A stretch of 64,000 bases of DNA from Gammaproteobacteria bacterium (GCA_018825305.1 JAHJEO010000016.1:364574-428573), one strand, 5' to 3'. Counted from the first letter of the stretch, positions 50,769 to 61,713 are shown. Notes: generated by a model from the sequence alone, not told the origin. A program made the numbers and translations.

Positions 50769-51596
50769 CTAAACTTCCAGGTTGTCGATCAGGCGTGTGC
50801 GGCCCAGACGCGCCGCCGCCAGAATCACCAGCCCGGAATCGTGAGCGGTTGGTAATTGTAGATCAATTCTTTTACGCACTGCAACATAGTCGGGAACCCA
50901 GTCGTGGCGGGCAAGTTCTTCCATGGCCTCGCGTTCCAGCCCGGCGAAATTGCGATTTCCGGCACGAATCTCCTCTACTACCTTGGTCAGAAGGCGGAAC
51001 AGTCGCGGCGCTTCGGTCCGTTCGGCCTCGCCGAGGTAGCCGTTGCGCGAAGACAGGGCCAGGCCGTCGGCTGCCCGCACGGTTTCGCCGGCGCCGATTT
51101 CTACGGCCAGGTTGAGATCGCGCGCCATGTTGCGAATGATCATCAACTGCTGGTAGTCCTTCTTGCCGAACAGCGCGATGTCGGGCTGGACGATCTGGAA
51201 CAGCTTCATCACCACCGTGGCGACGCCGCGGAAGTGGCCGGGGCGGAATTCGCCGTCGAGGATGCCGGCCTGCTCGGGCGGCGGCTCGACGTGATAGCCC
51301 TGCGGCTGCGGATAGATCTCGGCCTCGGTCGGGGCGAACAGGTGGTCGACATGTGCCTGTGCCAGCATCTCGCAGTCGTCACCGAAGGTGCGCGGATAGC
51401 TTTCGAAATCCTCGCCGGGGCGGAACTGCAGGCGGTTCACGAAAATGGTGGCCACCACCGTGTCGGCCTGGCTGCGCGCCTGCGTCATCAGAGTGATGTG
51501 GCCCTCATGCAGGTTGCCCATGGTGGGCACCAGCGCGACACGGCCGCCGTCGTCGAGGGCGGCACGCAGGCTGGCGATGGTCGAATGGATGCGCAT
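50769..51596 (-). CDS. panC: PanC, pantothenate synthetase
   Basis: PanC joins pantoate and beta-alanine using ATP. I start at ATG 51596 ([37 protein letters not shown]); the ORF-track start is out in panB sequence. The 275-residue protein carries the nucleotidyl-transferase signature HEGH, the GKKDYQQL motif and SSRNGYL. panB lies 16 bp upstream and panD 109 bp downstream. Confidence 0.97.
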   Translation of the reverse strand: MRIHSTIASLRAALDDGGRVALVPTMGNLHEGHITLMTQARSQADTVVATIFVNRLQFRPGEDFESYPRTFGDDCEMLAQAHVDHLFAPTEAEIYPQPQGYHVEPPPEQAGILDGEFRPGHFRGVATVVMKLFQIVQPDIALFGKKDYQQLMIIRNMARDLNLAVEIGAGETVRAADGLALSSRNGYLGEAERTEAPRLFRLLTKVVEEIRAGNRNFAGLEREAMEELARHDWVPDYVAVRKRIDLQLPTAHDSGLVILAAARLGRTRLIDNLEV

Positions 51597-51612
51597 GCGT
51601 GAGACGGAACCT

Positions 51613-52428
51613 TCAGTAACAGTGTTCCGGCGCGGGGAAGCTGCCGTCCTTGACTGCCTTGACGTAGGCGACGACGGCGCCGTCGATGCTCTGCGCGTCA
51701 ACCATGAAGTCGCGGACGAAGCGGCCCTTCTTGCCGGGATAGACGCCGAGCATGTCGTGCAGGACCAGCACCTGGCCGTCGCAATCCTTGCCGGCGCCGA
51801 TGCCGATGGTGGCGCAGGCGGCGAGGCTTCGGGTGATGTCGGCGGCGAGTGCGGCCGGCACCATTTCGAGAACCATGAGTGCGGCACCGGCTTGCTCCAG
51901 CGCGGCGGCATCGGCCTTCATGCGCGCCGCACCTTCCTCGCCGCGGCCCTGCACGCGATAGCCGCCGAGCGCGTGCACCGACTGCGGCGTGAGGCCGATG
52001 TGGGCGCAGACCGGCACGCCGCGCTCCACCAGGAAATGCACCGTCTCGGCCATCACCGCGCCGCCCTCGAGCTTGACCATTTCGGCGCCGGCGGCGAGCA
52101 GGCGAACGGCATTGCGCATGGCCTGCTCCTTCGATTCCTGATAGCTGCCGAAGGGCATGTCGGCCACCACCATCGCACGCGCGACGATGTGGCCGACGCA
52201 GTCGGTGTGATAGACCATGTGTTCCATGGTCACCGGCAGCGTCGATGTCTTGCCCTGCAACACGTTGCCGAGCGAATCGCCGACGAGGATCACATCGACG
52301 CCGCAGCGGTCTTCGAGCGCGGCAAAACTGGCGTCGTAGCCGGTGAGCATGGCGATCCTGTCGCCGTCTTTTTTCATCCGCGCCAGTTCGGGCAGGGTGA
52401 TCGGCTTGTTGGCGGCGAGATACGTCAT
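51613..52428 (-). CDS. panB: PanB, ketopantoate hydroxymethyltransferase
   Basis: PanB makes ketopantoate from alpha-ketoisovalerate and methylene-tetrahydrofolate. The 271-residue protein contains the family motifs [80 protein letters not shown] and [23 protein letters not shown]. It leads the pantothenate genes and follows folK. Confidence 0.97.
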   Translation of the reverse strand: MTYLAANKPITLPELARMKKDGDRIAMLTGYDASFAALEDRCGVDVILVGDSLGNVLQGKTSTLPVTMEHMVYHTDCVGHIVARAMVVADMPFGSYQESKEQAMRNAVRLLAAGAEMVKLEGGAVMAETVHFLVERGVPVCAHIGLTPQSVHALGGYRVQGRGEEGAARMKADAAALEQAGAALMVLEMVPAALAADITRSLAACATIGIGAGKDCDGQVLVLHDMLGVYPGKKGRFVRDFMVDAQSIDGAVVAYVKAVKDGSFPAPEHCY

Positions 52429-52499
52429 GGCGATGCCGGGGTGATGAAGTTCATGGCGTCAAGGATACACAAGCCGGCTGCGAGATGGTCGGCGCGCGT

Positions 52500-53006
52500 T
52501 CATGTCTCGACGCTACGGCGTTCGAGCCGGTGGATGCGCTGGTCGGCGCAGCGCGCCAGCAGATCTGTCGCGCGACCGTGACCGGGGATTTCGACATCGG
52601 GCGCGATTTCGAGCAAGGGCTTAAGCACGAAGGCGCGCTCGTGCATGCGCGGGTGCGGCAGGGTCAGGCCCGGTTCGTCAAGCACGGCGTCGCCATGCAG
52701 CAGCAGGTCGAGGTCGAGCGTGCGCGGAGCATTGCGAATGCCGTCGGGATCGCGCGTGCGACCGAAACGGGCCTCCAGTGCGAAGAGTTCGTCGAGCAGG
52801 TCGCGCGGACTCAAGTGCGTCTTGATGGCGACCACGGCATTGATGAAATCGGGCTGGCGCTTCAGTCCGACCGGTGCGGTGCGGTAGAGCGAGGACATGG
52901 CGAGGAAGATCGATCCGCGCAGCGGGACCAGCGCATCGATGGCTTCGTCGAGGGTTGCCACCGGGTTGCCAAGGTTGGCTCCGAGGGCGATGTAGGCTCG
53001 CTGCAT
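52500..53006 (-). CDS. folK: FolK, HPPK of folate synthesis
   Basis: FolK pyrophosphorylates 6-hydroxymethyl-dihydropterin. From ATG 53006 the 168-residue protein has the family motifs YIALGANLGNPVATLDEAIDAL, SSLYRTAPVG, QPDFINAVVAIKT, RNAPRTLDLDLLLHGDAV and LPHPRMHERAFVLKPLLEIAPD. The ATG lies 2 bp beyond a 26-bp dispersed repeat, so the repeat supplies the immediate upstream sequence (CTTTTCC before ATG). The ribosome-binding site is weak. Confidence 0.95.
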   Translation of the reverse strand: MQRAYIALGANLGNPVATLDEAIDALVPLRGSIFLAMSSLYRTAPVGLKRQPDFINAVVAIKTHLSPRDLLDELFALEARFGRTRDPDGIRNAPRTLDLDLLLHGDAVLDEPGLTLPHPRMHERAFVLKPLLEIAPDVEIPGHGRATDLLARCADQRIHRLERRSVET

Positions 53007-53007
53007 G

Positions 53008-53033
53008 GAAAAGTCGGCGCTGGCGCTACGGCG
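53008..53033 (+). repeat. 26-bp dispersed repeat, copy 11 (directly upstream of folK)
   Basis: GAAAAGTCGGCGCTGGCGCT followed by ACGGCG is identical to copy 10. It faces copy 12 (53068-53094) in inverted orientation, 34 bp away. Confidence 0.8.
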
Positions 53034-53040
53034 TACCGAC

Positions 53041-54390
53041 TCAGTCGGCCGAAGACGATCCGCCAGTCGCCGTGCCGCCATCGCCGACTTTTTTGCGGCC
53101 GCGGCTGCGCCGCCGTTTCGTCGGCCCGGTGTCGGGCTGCAGCATCTCTGCGCGTTGTTCGTGGTTCGCGTCCTGGAATTCCGTCCACCAGTCGGCGAGT
53201 TCCTGCGGCGCTTCGCCGCTTTCGGCGCGCAGCAGCAGGAAGTCGTAGGCGGCGCGCAGCCTTGGCTGCTCGATCATGCGGTAGGGCGCCTTGCCGGCGC
53301 GCTTTTCGAAGCGCGGCTGCAGCGCCCAGATTTCCTTGACGTCGCCGACGATGCGCTTAGTGATGGCGAGCTTGGCGGCCTGCCGATCGAGCACTTCGTC
53401 CATCGCCTCGTAGAGCGCCGGCTGCGACACCTGGCCATCCTTCTTGCGGGCTTCCCAGTTGGCGAGCACTTCGTGCCAGAGCAAGGTGGCGAAAAGGAAG
53501 CTCGGCGACACCGGCTTGTCGGCGCGCACGCGGGCGTCGGTGCTGGCCAGCGATGCCATGACGAACTTCTCGCCCAAGGGCTGTTCCAGGATCACGTCGA
53601 GCAGCGGCAGCAGGCCGTGGTGAAGGCCGTCCTCGCGCAGGCGCCTGACGCAATCGATGGCGTGGCCCGAGAACAGCAGCTTGAGCATTTCGTCGAAGAC
53701 GCGCGCCGAGGGTACGTTGTCGATCAGGTCGGCCATCTCGCGGATCGGTGCCTGCACCTGCGGGTCGAGGCGCAGGCCGAGCTTGGCCGAGAGGCGCACG
53801 GCGCGCAGCATGCGCACCGGGTCTTCGCGGTAGCGTGCGCGCGGATCGCCGATCATGCGCAGGGTTTTGCGCTGAACGTCCTGCACGCCACGGTGGAAGT
53901 CGAGCACCGTCTGCGCCGTCGGATCGTAGTAGAGGGCGTTGATGGTGAAGTCGCGGCGGTCGGCGTCTTCCTCGATCGAGCCCCAGACGTTGTCGCGCAG
54001 CACGCGGCCGTGGGCATCCTTGACGGTATCGGCATCGTGGGCGGCGCGGAAGGTCGAGACCTCGATGGTTTCCTGCCCCTGCATCACGTGCACGATCTGG
54101 AAGCGGCGGCCGATGATGCGCGAGCGGCGGAACAGGCGGTGCACCTGGTCGGGCGTGGCGCTGGTGGCGACGTCGTAGTCCTTGGGGACGATGCCGGCGA
54201 TGTGATCGCGCACGGCGCCGCCGACGATGTAGGCCTTGTGGCCGGCATCCTGCAAGGTTTCGCAAACGCGTCGGGCCACCGACGAGACCTGCTCGCGGCG
54301 GATGCCGTGTTTGTCGACGGAGATGGTTTCGGCCCTGTGGGGCGAGGCCTCGCCGCGACGGAAGACGCGGCGCAGCAGCTTGCGAATCAT
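53041..54390 (-). CDS. pcnB: PcnB, poly(A) polymerase I
   Basis: PcnB adds A tails that target RNAs for decay. The 449-residue protein has the nucleotidyltransferase core (AYIVGGAVRDHIAGIVPKDYDVATSATP, metal aspartates D71 and D73). The PAP-specific signature IIGRRFQIVHV distinguishes it from CCA-adding enzymes. RNA-binding regions follow, then a basic tail (GPTKRRRSRGRKK). The extreme C-terminus KVGDGGTATGGSSSAD is encoded by a 26-bp repeat copy. It is 34 bp upstream of folK. Confidence 0.95.
   Translation of the reverse strand: MIRKLLRRVFRRGEASPHRAETISVDKHGIRREQVSSVARRVCETLQDAGHKAYIVGGAVRDHIAGIVPKDYDVATSATPDQVHRLFRRSRIIGRRFQIVHVMQGQETIEVSTFRAAHDADTVKDAHGRVLRDNVWGSIEEDADRRDFTINALYYDPTAQTVLDFHRGVQDVQRKTLRMIGDPRARYREDPVRMLRAVRLSAKLGLRLDPQVQAPIREMADLIDNVPSARVFDEMLKLLFSGHAIDCVRRLREDGLHHGLLPLLDVILEQPLGEKFVMASLASTDARVRADKPVSPSFLFATLLWHEVLANWEARKKDGQVSQPALYEAMDEVLDRQAAKLAITKRIVGDVKEIWALQPRFEKRAGKAPYRMIEQPRLRAAYDFLLLRAESGEAPQELADWWTEFQDANHEQRAEMLQPDTGPTKRRRSRGRKKVGDGGTATGGSSSAD
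53068..53094 (-). repeat. 26-bp dispersed repeat, copy 12 (pcnB 3' end)
   Basis: CGCCGTGCCGCCATCGCCGA followed by CTTTTTT forms the last codons of pcnB (KKVGDGGTA). With copy 11 it makes an inverted doublet resembling a REP/BIME pair. Confidence 0.75.
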
Positions 54391-54448
54391 GCGGATCGTT
54401 CGAATGGGTGCGGCGGAAAGGCGGCCATTCTATCCGATGGCCGGCACA

Positions 54449-55114
54449 TCAGCCGCGCAGGCTGATGACGGGCCAGCCGGCGGCCAGCGCGCGGGCGCGC
54501 AGCGTTTCGTCCGGGTCGACCGCGACCGGCACGGTCACGCGCTCGAGCAACGGCAGGTCGTTGTGCGAATCACTGTAGAAGTGGCTGGATTCGAAGGCTC
54601 CCCACCACAGGCCGAGCGATTCCAGCCAGGCGTCGACGCGCTCGATCTTGCCGGCCTTGAAGGCGGGCGTGCCGCGTGGCTGGCCGGTGAAGCTGCCATC
54701 CTGTTGCGCCGGAACCGTTGCCACCAGGTGGGCGATGCCGAACTCGCGGCAGATCGGCCCGGTGACGAAGCTGTTGGTGGCGGTTACGACGGCGCAAATG
54801 TCTCCGGCGTCGAGATGGCTCTTGACCAGGGCGCGTGCCGTTTCCGTCATCATCGGTCGGATGCGCTCGGCCATGAATTCATCGTGCCAGACGTCGAGCT
54901 CGGCGCGCGCATGACGGGCGAGTGGCGCCAGCTGGAAGTCGAGGAAGGCATGGATGTCGAGGGTGCCGGCCTTGTAGTGGTCGTAGAACTCCTGGTTCTT
55001 CGCCTCATGGACTTCGCGGTCGAGCACCCCTTTGGAGATCAGGAACTGCGCCCACTCGAAATCCGAGTCGCCGGAAAGCAGTGTGTTGTCGAGGTCAAAC
55101 AGGGCGAGTTTCAT
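54449..55114 (-). CDS. HAD-superfamily subclass IB phosphatase-like hydrolase
   Basis: This 221-residue protein is of the SerB-like HAD-IB group: nucleophile motif DLDNTLL (residues 7-13), motif II around AVVTATNSF, and motif III/IV FYSDSHNDLPLL. The physiological substrate is not evident. Family members include phosphoserine-phosphatase-like and acyl-phosphate-directed enzymes. It overlaps hda by 20 bp and is followed by pcnB. Confidence 0.88.
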   Translation of the reverse strand: MKLALFDLDNTLLSGDSDFEWAQFLISKGVLDREVHEAKNQEFYDHYKAGTLDIHAFLDFQLAPLARHARAELDVWHDEFMAERIRPMMTETARALVKSHLDAGDICAVVTATNSFVTGPICREFGIAHLVATVPAQQDGSFTGQPRGTPAFKAGKIERVDAWLESLGLWWGAFESSHFYSDSHNDLPLLERVTVPVAVDPDETLRARALAAGWPVISLRG

Positions 55115-55802
55115 CTTCGGTCTTTTCCAGTTGCAGTTGCATCACCTCGCGCAGCAGCGGCAGGGTGGCGTGGCGTTTGCGCTCGAGCGTGGCGCGGTCG
55201 AGGCCGTCGAGCACGGCCATCAGCGAGGGCAGGTCACGGCGGCCGTGGCGCAGCAGGTAGTTGACCAGGCCGTCGTCCATGCGCATGCCGCGCAACAGGG
55301 CATGGCGGCGCAGGGCGGATGACTTTTCCTCGTCGCTGAGGGGCTTGACCTCGAAGATCAGGCCCTGACCAATGCGGGTGCGCAGGTCCTCGCGCAATCG
55401 CAGTTGTGCCGGTGCGGCTTCGCCCGAGAGCAGGATCGCCAGCCCGACCATGCGGGCGGCATTGAACAGGCGGAACAGCGCGATCTGTGCCGCATCCGAC
55501 AGGTTCTCGACATCCTCGATCACCACCAGACCGCCCGGCGGCGCGGGGATCTCCTCGCCGCCAGCGTTGACTTGATCCGCCTGCAGGTGGGTGACGGCGC
55601 GCTGCCGGTCGGCCAGTCGGGCCGTGGCGGCAAGCAGGTGGCTGCGGCCGCTGCCGGGCGGCCCCCAGAGGAAAACCGCGTCAAAGCTGCCGACGCTGGC
55701 CAGCCCGCGCAGCCGTGCCATGAGTTCGGCGTTGGCGCCGGCGACGAAATTGTCGAGCGTCGGCGCCTGCTTGGGGCGCAGGTCGAGCAGCATCTGCGTC
55801 AT
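55095..55802 (-). CDS. hda: Hda, DnaA regulatory inactivator
   Basis: Hda is a DnaA-related AAA+ protein that promotes DnaA-ATP hydrolysis with the DNA clamp. I start at ATG 55802, where the N-terminal peptide MTQMLLDLRP contains the clamp-binding motif (QMLLDL). The 235-residue protein has LWGPPGSGRSHLL as Walker A-like motif, LVVIEDVENL as Walker B, and the sensor region DLRTRIGQGLIFEV. The track ORF fuses it in frame with unrelated upstream sequence. It overlaps perM by 4 bp. Confidence 0.94.
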   Translation of the reverse strand: MTQMLLDLRPKQAPTLDNFVAGANAELMARLRGLASVGSFDAVFLWGPPGSGRSHLLAATARLADRQRAVTHLQADQVNAGGEEIPAPPGGLVVIEDVENLSDAAQIALFRLFNAARMVGLAILLSGEAAPAQLRLREDLRTRIGQGLIFEVKPLSDEEKSSALRRHALLRGMRMDDGLVNYLLRHGRRDLPSLMAVLDGLDRATLERKRHATLPLLREVMQLQLEKTEDETRPV

Positions 55803-56869
55803 GCCGGCGGCCCCTGGTAGAAGTCGCTGCCGACGTACTGGCGTTTGAGTTCGCGCAAGCCGACCAGCAGCGCGGCCGAGGCCGGCAGCGCCAGCAGGAT
55901 GCCGAAGAAGCCGAACAGCTGGCCGAAGGCCATCAGGGCGAAGATGACTGCCAGCGGGTGCAGGCCGATGCGGTCGCCGACGAGGTAGGGCGTCAGCACC
56001 ATGCTTTCCAGCGCCTGGCCGATGCCGAAGACGATCAACACCGCGACGATGGGCGTCACGCCCTGGAACTGCAGCGCCGCCACCAGCAGCGCCAGCAGCA
56101 TGCCGGTGGCAAAGCCGAGGTAGGGGATGAAAATCAGCATGCCGGTCAGTACGCCGACCGAAACCGCCGAGGGCAGACCGGCGATCCACAGCGCCAGGCT
56201 GTAATAGATGGCGAGGATCACCATCACCAGCACCTGGCCGCGCAGGTATTCCGACAGCACGGCATCGACGGCGTGCGCCAGTTCGACGATCTTGCCGTGC
56301 CAGCGGCGCGGCGGCAGCTGGCCGGCGCGATCGAGCAGCTTGTCCCAGTCGAGCAGCAGATAGAACATCGCCACCGGCACCAGCACCAGCATGGCCGCGA
56401 AGGCGATAAGGGCGCTGCCGCCGACCTTGACCGAGTGGTAGATTTTTTGCAACACGACTTGCACGGAATCCATGTTGTCGCCGATGATCTGGCGGATCGA
56501 CGCCGGATCGAGCTTCAGCTGGATATCGAAGTTCTGTTGCAGCCAGACCAGCAGCTTTTCGTTGGCGAGTGTCAGCGCGTCGGGCAGCCGGCCCGCCAGC
56601 TGGTTGGCCTCGCCGATCAGCAGGGGCAGCAGGATCAGCGCCAGCGCCGCGAGCAGGCCGATCATCGCCAGCAGCACTACCAGCACGCCGACGATGCGCG
56701 GCAGGCCCAGCCGTTGCAGCCGACCGACGACGGGACTCCAGATGTAGGCGAGGATGCCGGCCAGCATGAAGGGCGTCAGGATGGGGCCGAGGATGGACAG
56801 CAGCCAGGCGCAGGCCAGCGCGAAGGCGATCCAGAAGGCGGCTTGCAGGCGGTCGGGGGTCAGGGGCAT
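55799..56869 (-). CDS. AI-2E/PerM-family membrane transporter
   Basis: This 356-residue integral membrane protein of the PerM/AI-2E exporter family has about eight helices, including FWIAFALACAWLLSILGPILTPFMLAGILAYIWSPVV and LAIYYSLALWIAGLPSAVSVGVLTGMLIFIPYLGFATGMLLALLVAALQF, with the conserved IPYLG and VLTPYLVGDRIGLHPLAVIFAL near the C-terminus. The substrate is unknown. It precedes hda (ATGA overlap) and is divergent from purM, the usual betaproteobacterial arrangement. Confidence 0.92.
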   Translation of the reverse strand: MPLTPDRLQAAFWIAFALACAWLLSILGPILTPFMLAGILAYIWSPVVGRLQRLGLPRIVGVLVVLLAMIGLLAALALILLPLLIGEANQLAGRLPDALTLANEKLLVWLQQNFDIQLKLDPASIRQIIGDNMDSVQVVLQKIYHSVKVGGSALIAFAAMLVLVPVAMFYLLLDWDKLLDRAGQLPPRRWHGKIVELAHAVDAVLSEYLRGQVLVMVILAIYYSLALWIAGLPSAVSVGVLTGMLIFIPYLGFATGMLLALLVAALQFQGVTPIVAVLIVFGIGQALESMVLTPYLVGDRIGLHPLAVIFALMAFGQLFGFFGILLALPASAALLVGLRELKRQYVGSDFYQGPPA

Positions 56870-56992
56870 TTCCGGTAGAATTTGTGGCTTCTGCGCGGCT
56901 ATTGCCCGCGGGCGCGGCCGCCGTAGTCAAACGGCGGCCAAGACCCGTACTTTAGCCGTCCCCTCGCTGGACTTCAACCGAGTGACCACGCC

Positions 56993-58042
<1,050 letters not shown>

Positions 58043-58140
58043 GGGGTTTCAGGTTCAGGCATTGCCGCCGGGCCACCCCAAGGCAATGCACTAACCGGAG
58101 CACGCGGGGCGTGCGACCCCACCCGCAGGAACCACGTAGC

Positions 58141-58212
58141 CGCCCGTAACGTACGAGCGTAGCGAGCCGACAGCCTCCCCTTCCGCGAGGAAGGGGCCGG
58201 GGGCTGGCGGGC
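58141..58212. repeat. intergenic repeat type B, copy 2 (purM-PilZ gene gap)
   Basis: CGTAAC-CGAGC-AGCGAGCC-CTCCCCT-hairpin-AGGGG-GGGGG-CGGGCC aligns with 24325-24399. The stem CTCCCCTTCCGCGAGGAAGGGG could serve as terminator for the convergent purM and PilZ genes. The rest of this gap (58043-58140) shows no gene. Confidence 0.6.
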
Positions 58213-58217
58213 CGGAC

Positions 58218-58961
58218 TCAACCGAGCTTGGCGCGCTCCTCGCGTTGCACCTGCGTGATGAACTTCTGCAACTCGTGTTCCTGCGCGGGGGAAAGCCTGG
58301 CGAAGCGGCAACCGATGTGGCCGACCTGATGGATGCCACGGGTCAGCTGGCCGAGGTAGCGCACTTCGAGATCCAGCCGCAGCACCGATGGCCCCTTGAG
58401 GTCGATTATGGCACCGGGAAGAATCTGGCCGATTTCCAGCGGCAGCGAGGTCACCGATGACTCGAGTCCGACGCCGCCGACCCCGATGTCGATGACCGAG
58501 AACAGATGCTCCTGCTCCTCCCCCGGCGGCCCCAGCAGGACGCGACAGGGCGGGCGACGCATCATCGGCAGCACCAGGCGGAAAAACTCGCGCCGCTGCA
58601 GGCGGATGTATTTGTCGGGCAGGGCGACGGCGAAGGCGCGCCGCTTGCGGTAGCTGACTTCTCGTGCCGGCCCGGTGACGAACTGGTTGCGAATGCCATG
58701 CGGGCTGGCGACGAAGATGTTGCGCTCGCTTCTAAGAAAGCGGCGGTTGCCGTCCTCGCTGCCGCCCCAGTCAAAGATCAGGCGGTTGCCGGCCTCATCG
58801 ACGTCGAGCAGGACGGTGAGCAGGGTGTCACGCCCCTCGTTGAACATGACGCTGATGCGGTCGCCATCGCTGATCAGCTGGTGCAGGTAAAAGACGATCT
58901 CACGCTGGAAGGTGATGGTGTAGTCGTCGAGGTTTTCCTGGGGGGCAGCTGTAGGACTCAT
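58218..58961 (-). CDS. second YcgR-like PilZ-domain protein
   Basis: This 247-residue protein has the YcgR plus PilZ layout: [57 protein letters not shown], then [13 protein letters not shown]. The arginine motif RREFFR is intact, but the second motif reads DIGVGG, with glycine where cyclic-di-GMP binders have serine (D/NxSxxG), so binding may be altered. It overlaps miaA by 4 bp at its start and shares the mutL-miaA operon. Confidence 0.87.
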   Translation of the reverse strand: MSPTAAPQENLDDYTITFQREIVFYLHQLISDGDRISVMFNEGRDTLLTVLLDVDEAGNRLIFDWGGSEDGNRRFLRSERNIFVASPHGIRNQFVTGPAREVSYRKRRAFAVALPDKYIRLQRREFFRLVLPMMRRPPCRVLLGPPGEEQEHLFSVIDIGVGGVGLESSVTSLPLEIGQILPGAIIDLKGPSVLRLDLEVRYLGQLTRGIHQVGHIGCRFARLSPAQEHELQKFITQVQREERAKLG

Positions 58962-59926
58962 GCAGGCGACGGTGTTGCGGGTGCGGCGAGAAAGGCTTCG
59001 ATTCTATTGAATATTCCTGCGTCGAGCCGGGCGTCGAGGCAATCGATCAATTCCATGTCGGGCATCGAGCGCAGCCAGGTGATTTGCCGCTTGGCGAACT
59101 GGCGCGTGGCGAACACGCCGCGATCGCGCATTGCGGTGGCCGGCAGGCGGCCTTCGAGCATCTCCCACACCTGCCGGTAGCCGACGCTGCGCATCGAGGG
59201 CAGGTCGGTATCCAGACGATACTTGGCCTGCAGGCCCTCGACCTCGCCGACCAGCCCGGCGGCCAGCATTTCGTCGAATCGCTGCGCGATGCGTTGGTGC
59301 AGCCAGGCGCGGTCGGATGGAAACAGCGCCAGCGGCAGCAGGCGATAGGGCAGGGCTGCCGGCGACCGGGCCGCCTGCTCGGCGAAGAAATCTCCCAGCG
59401 GGCGGCCGCTCAGCCGGGTGACCTCGATCGCACGCTGGATGCGCTGGGCGTCGTTTGGCTTGAGGCGCGTCGCGGTGGCCGGGTCGCTGCGCGCGAGTTC
59501 GGCATGCAGTGCCGGCCAGCCGTGTTCGGCGGCCTCGGCATCGATCCGGGCGCGCAGCGCTGCATCGGCCTGGGGCAGGTCGGCCAGGCCTTCGCGCAGC
59601 GCCTTGAAATAGAGCATGGTGCCGCCCGTCAGCAGCGGAATATTGCCGCGGGCGGTGATCTCCGCCATCGCCCGCAGTGCGTCGGCGCGGAAGTTCGCCA
59701 CCGAGTAGCGCTGTTCCGGGGTGATGAGGTCGATCAGGTGGTGCGGGACACGGTCCAGGGTTTCGGCATCCGGCTTGGCGGAGCCGATATCCATGTCGAT
59801 GAATACCTGCGCCGAATCGACACTGACGATCTCGATTGGAAAGCGTGCGGCAGCGCCCAGCGCGAGTGCCGTCTTGCCGCTGGCCGTCGGCCCGGCGAGG
59901 AGGATGGCGGGCGGCAGCAGCCTCAT
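58958..59926 (-). CDS. miaA: MiaA, tRNA dimethylallyltransferase
   Basis: MiaA attaches a dimethylallyl group to A37 of tRNAs reading UNN codons. From ATG 59926 ([42 protein letters not shown]) the 322-residue protein has the P-loop [42 protein letters not shown], and the C-terminal [14 protein letters not shown] and [16 protein letters not shown]. The start overlaps the mutL stop by 4 bp. Confidence 0.96.
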   Translation of the reverse strand: MRLLPPAILLAGPTASGKTALALGAAARFPIEIVSVDSAQVFIDMDIGSAKPDAETLDRVPHHLIDLITPEQRYSVANFRADALRAMAEITARGNIPLLTGGTMLYFKALREGLADLPQADAALRARIDAEAAEHGWPALHAELARSDPATATRLKPNDAQRIQRAIEVTRLSGRPLGDFFAEQAARSPAALPYRLLPLALFPSDRAWLHQRIAQRFDEMLAAGLVGEVEGLQAKYRLDTDLPSMRSVGYRQVWEMLEGRLPATAMRDRGVFATRQFAKRQITWLRSMPDMELIDCLDARLDAGIFNRIEAFLAAPATPSPA

Positions 59927-61671
59927 TTGCCGCGCATGAACAGCCTGTCGAGTTCGGCCATCGACAGCTGCACCCAGGTCGGGCGGCCGTGGTTGCACTG
60001 GTCGGCGCGCTCGGTGGCCTCCATCTGGCGCAGCAGGGCGTTCATCTCGGGCAGCGTGAGGCTCCGATGGGCGCGCACTGCGCCGTGGCAGGCCATGGTG
60101 GCAAGCAGCTCGTTGCGGTGTGCTTCGAGCACGCGGCTGGCGGGTTGTTCTCGCAGGTCGGCCAGCAGCGCGCGCAGCAGGCTGGCGATGTCGCCGCCCG
60201 CCACCAGCGCCGGCGCCGCGCGCACGGCAAGCTGCTGTGGCCCGGCGCCGCCGACCTCGAAGCCCAGTCGTTCGAGCGTGGCGCCATGTTCGGCGGCAGT
60301 GGCGAGTTCGATGGCGCTGGTGGACATCAGCAGCGGGATCAGCAGCGGCTGACTGGCCGGTGGCCCGGCGTCGATGGCGTTCTTGAGCTTTTCGTAGAGG
60401 ATGCGCTCGTGGGCGGCGTGCATGTCGACCAGCACCAGGCCGGCCTCGTTCTGTGCCAGTACGTAGATGCCGTGAAGCTGGGCGATGGCGTAACCCAGCG
60501 GCGGCACGCCGCCCGCGTTCCCGTAAAAAGTCGGCGGTAGCGGCACGGCGGCAGTGTCGAATGCGGTTCGGACGAAATCGAGGTAGGGGCGCGTTGCCGC
60601 CTCGGTCACGGCCAGCCCGGCCTGGCGATAGGCGGGATAGTCCACTGCGGCGGTTGCGGGCGCCGTCGATTGCACGGCCGCGGATGCCGCGCCGATGGGC
60701 TGCGCCAGGGCGCGCTGCAGGGCGTGGAAGACAAACTGATGGATGCCGCGGCCATCGCGGAACCTGACCTCGGTCTTGGCCGGATGGACGTTGACGTCGA
60801 CGCCCGCCGGATCGAGTTCAAGGAACAGGCAGTAGGCCGGATGGCGCGCGCCGTGCAGGATGTCGGCATAGGCCTCGCGGGCGGCGTGCACCAGCAGCTT
60901 GTCGCGGACGAAGCGGCCATTGACGAAGAAATACTGGGCGTCGCGCGACGCCTTGGAATAGGCCGGCAGGGCGGCGAAGCCGGAGAGGCGCAGCGGGCCG
61001 GCGGCGACGTCAACAGCCCGGACATGGGCGAAGAATTCGTCACCGAGAATGTCGTTGGCGCGGCGGGCGCCGTCGGCTGCCGCCAGTCGCAGCTTCGCCG
61101 ACTTGTTGTGCGACAGGGTGAAGGTGACATCGGGCCGCGCCAGGGCCATGCGCCGCAGCGCCTCGTCGCAGTGGCCATACTCGGTGGCCTCGGACTTGAG
61201 GAACTTGCGTCGCGCCGGCGTATTGAAATAGAGGTCGGCGACCTCGATCACCGTGCCCGCACCCAGCGCGGCCGGGGCAATCTGGCCGCTGGCGTTGTCG
61301 AGTTTCCAGGCGTGGGCGCCACCGCCCTGCCGGCTGGCGATGCTCATGCGCGCGACCGAAGCGATCGAGGCCAGTGCCTCGCCGCGGAAACCGTAGCTGG
61401 CGACGCGCTCGAGGTCGACGAGCGAGCCGATCTTGCTGGTGGCATGCCGCGCCAGCGCCAGCGGCAGGTCGTCCTTGCCGATGCCGCCGCCGTCGTCGGC
61501 GACACGGATCAGTCGTACGCCGCCTTCCTCGATCTGCACGTCGATTCTCGATGCGCCTGCATCGAGGCTGTTCTCGACCAGTTCCTTCAGCACCGAGGCG
61601 GGCCGCTCGACCACCTCGCCGGCGGCGATCTGGCTGATGAGGAGGTCGGGGAGCAGGCGGATGTGCGGCAT
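59923..61671 (-). CDS. mutL: MutL, DNA mismatch repair protein
   Basis: MutL is the GHKL ATPase that links mismatch recognition to strand removal. The 582-residue protein has ATPase motifs [20 protein letters not shown] and GFRGEAL. The C-terminal domain contains [14 protein letters not shown] (about residue 413), a variant of the DQHA(X)2E(X)4E endonuclease motif with Met for Gln. This suggests a MutH-independent, nicking MutL. A 26-bp repeat copy (60525-60550) encodes AVPLPPTF in the linker between the two domains. Confidence 0.95.
   Translation of the reverse strand: MPHIRLLPDLLISQIAAGEVVERPASVLKELVENSLDAGASRIDVQIEEGGVRLIRVADDGGGIGKDDLPLALARHATSKIGSLVDLERVASYGFRGEALASIASVARMSIASRQGGGAHAWKLDNASGQIAPAALGAGTVIEVADLYFNTPARRKFLKSEATEYGHCDEALRRMALARPDVTFTLSHNKSAKLRLAAADGARRANDILGDEFFAHVRAVDVAAGPLRLSGFAALPAYSKASRDAQYFFVNGRFVRDKLLVHAAREAYADILHGARHPAYCLFLELDPAGVDVNVHPAKTEVRFRDGRGIHQFVFHALQRALAQPIGAASAAVQSTAPATAAVDYPAYRQAGLAVTEAATRPYLDFVRTAFDTAAVPLPPTFYGNAGGVPPLGYAIAQLHGIYVLAQNEAGLVLVDMHAAHERILYEKLKNAIDAGPPASQPLLIPLLMSTSAIELATAAEHGATLERLGFEVGGAGPQQLAVRAAPALVAGGDIASLLRALLADLREQPASRVLEAHRNELLATMACHGAVRAHRSLTLPEMNALLRQMEATERADQCNHGRPTWVQLSMAELDRLFMRGK
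60525..60550 (+). repeat. 26-bp dispersed repeat, copy 13 (inside mutL)
   Basis: AAAAAGTCGGCGGTAGCGGC followed by ACGGCG is translated by mutL (minus strand) as AVPLPPTF in the variable linker between ATPase and dimerisation domains. Confidence 0.7.
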
Positions 61672-61713
61672 GGGAAGGGACGATTATAGGCGGTGGGGTA
61701 AACTCCGCCCCCC

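Noticed and set aside
53041-54390. CCA-adding tRNA nucleotidyltransferase instead of PcnB
   Set aside because: The IIGRRFQIVHV signature, basic C-terminal tail and folK neighbourhood indicate poly(A) polymerase.
55803-56930. N-terminal extension of the 611-aa ORF ending in hda
   Set aside because: The extension overlaps perM in another frame, is Arg/Pro/Ala-rich, and hda starts properly at 55802 with its clamp-binding peptide.
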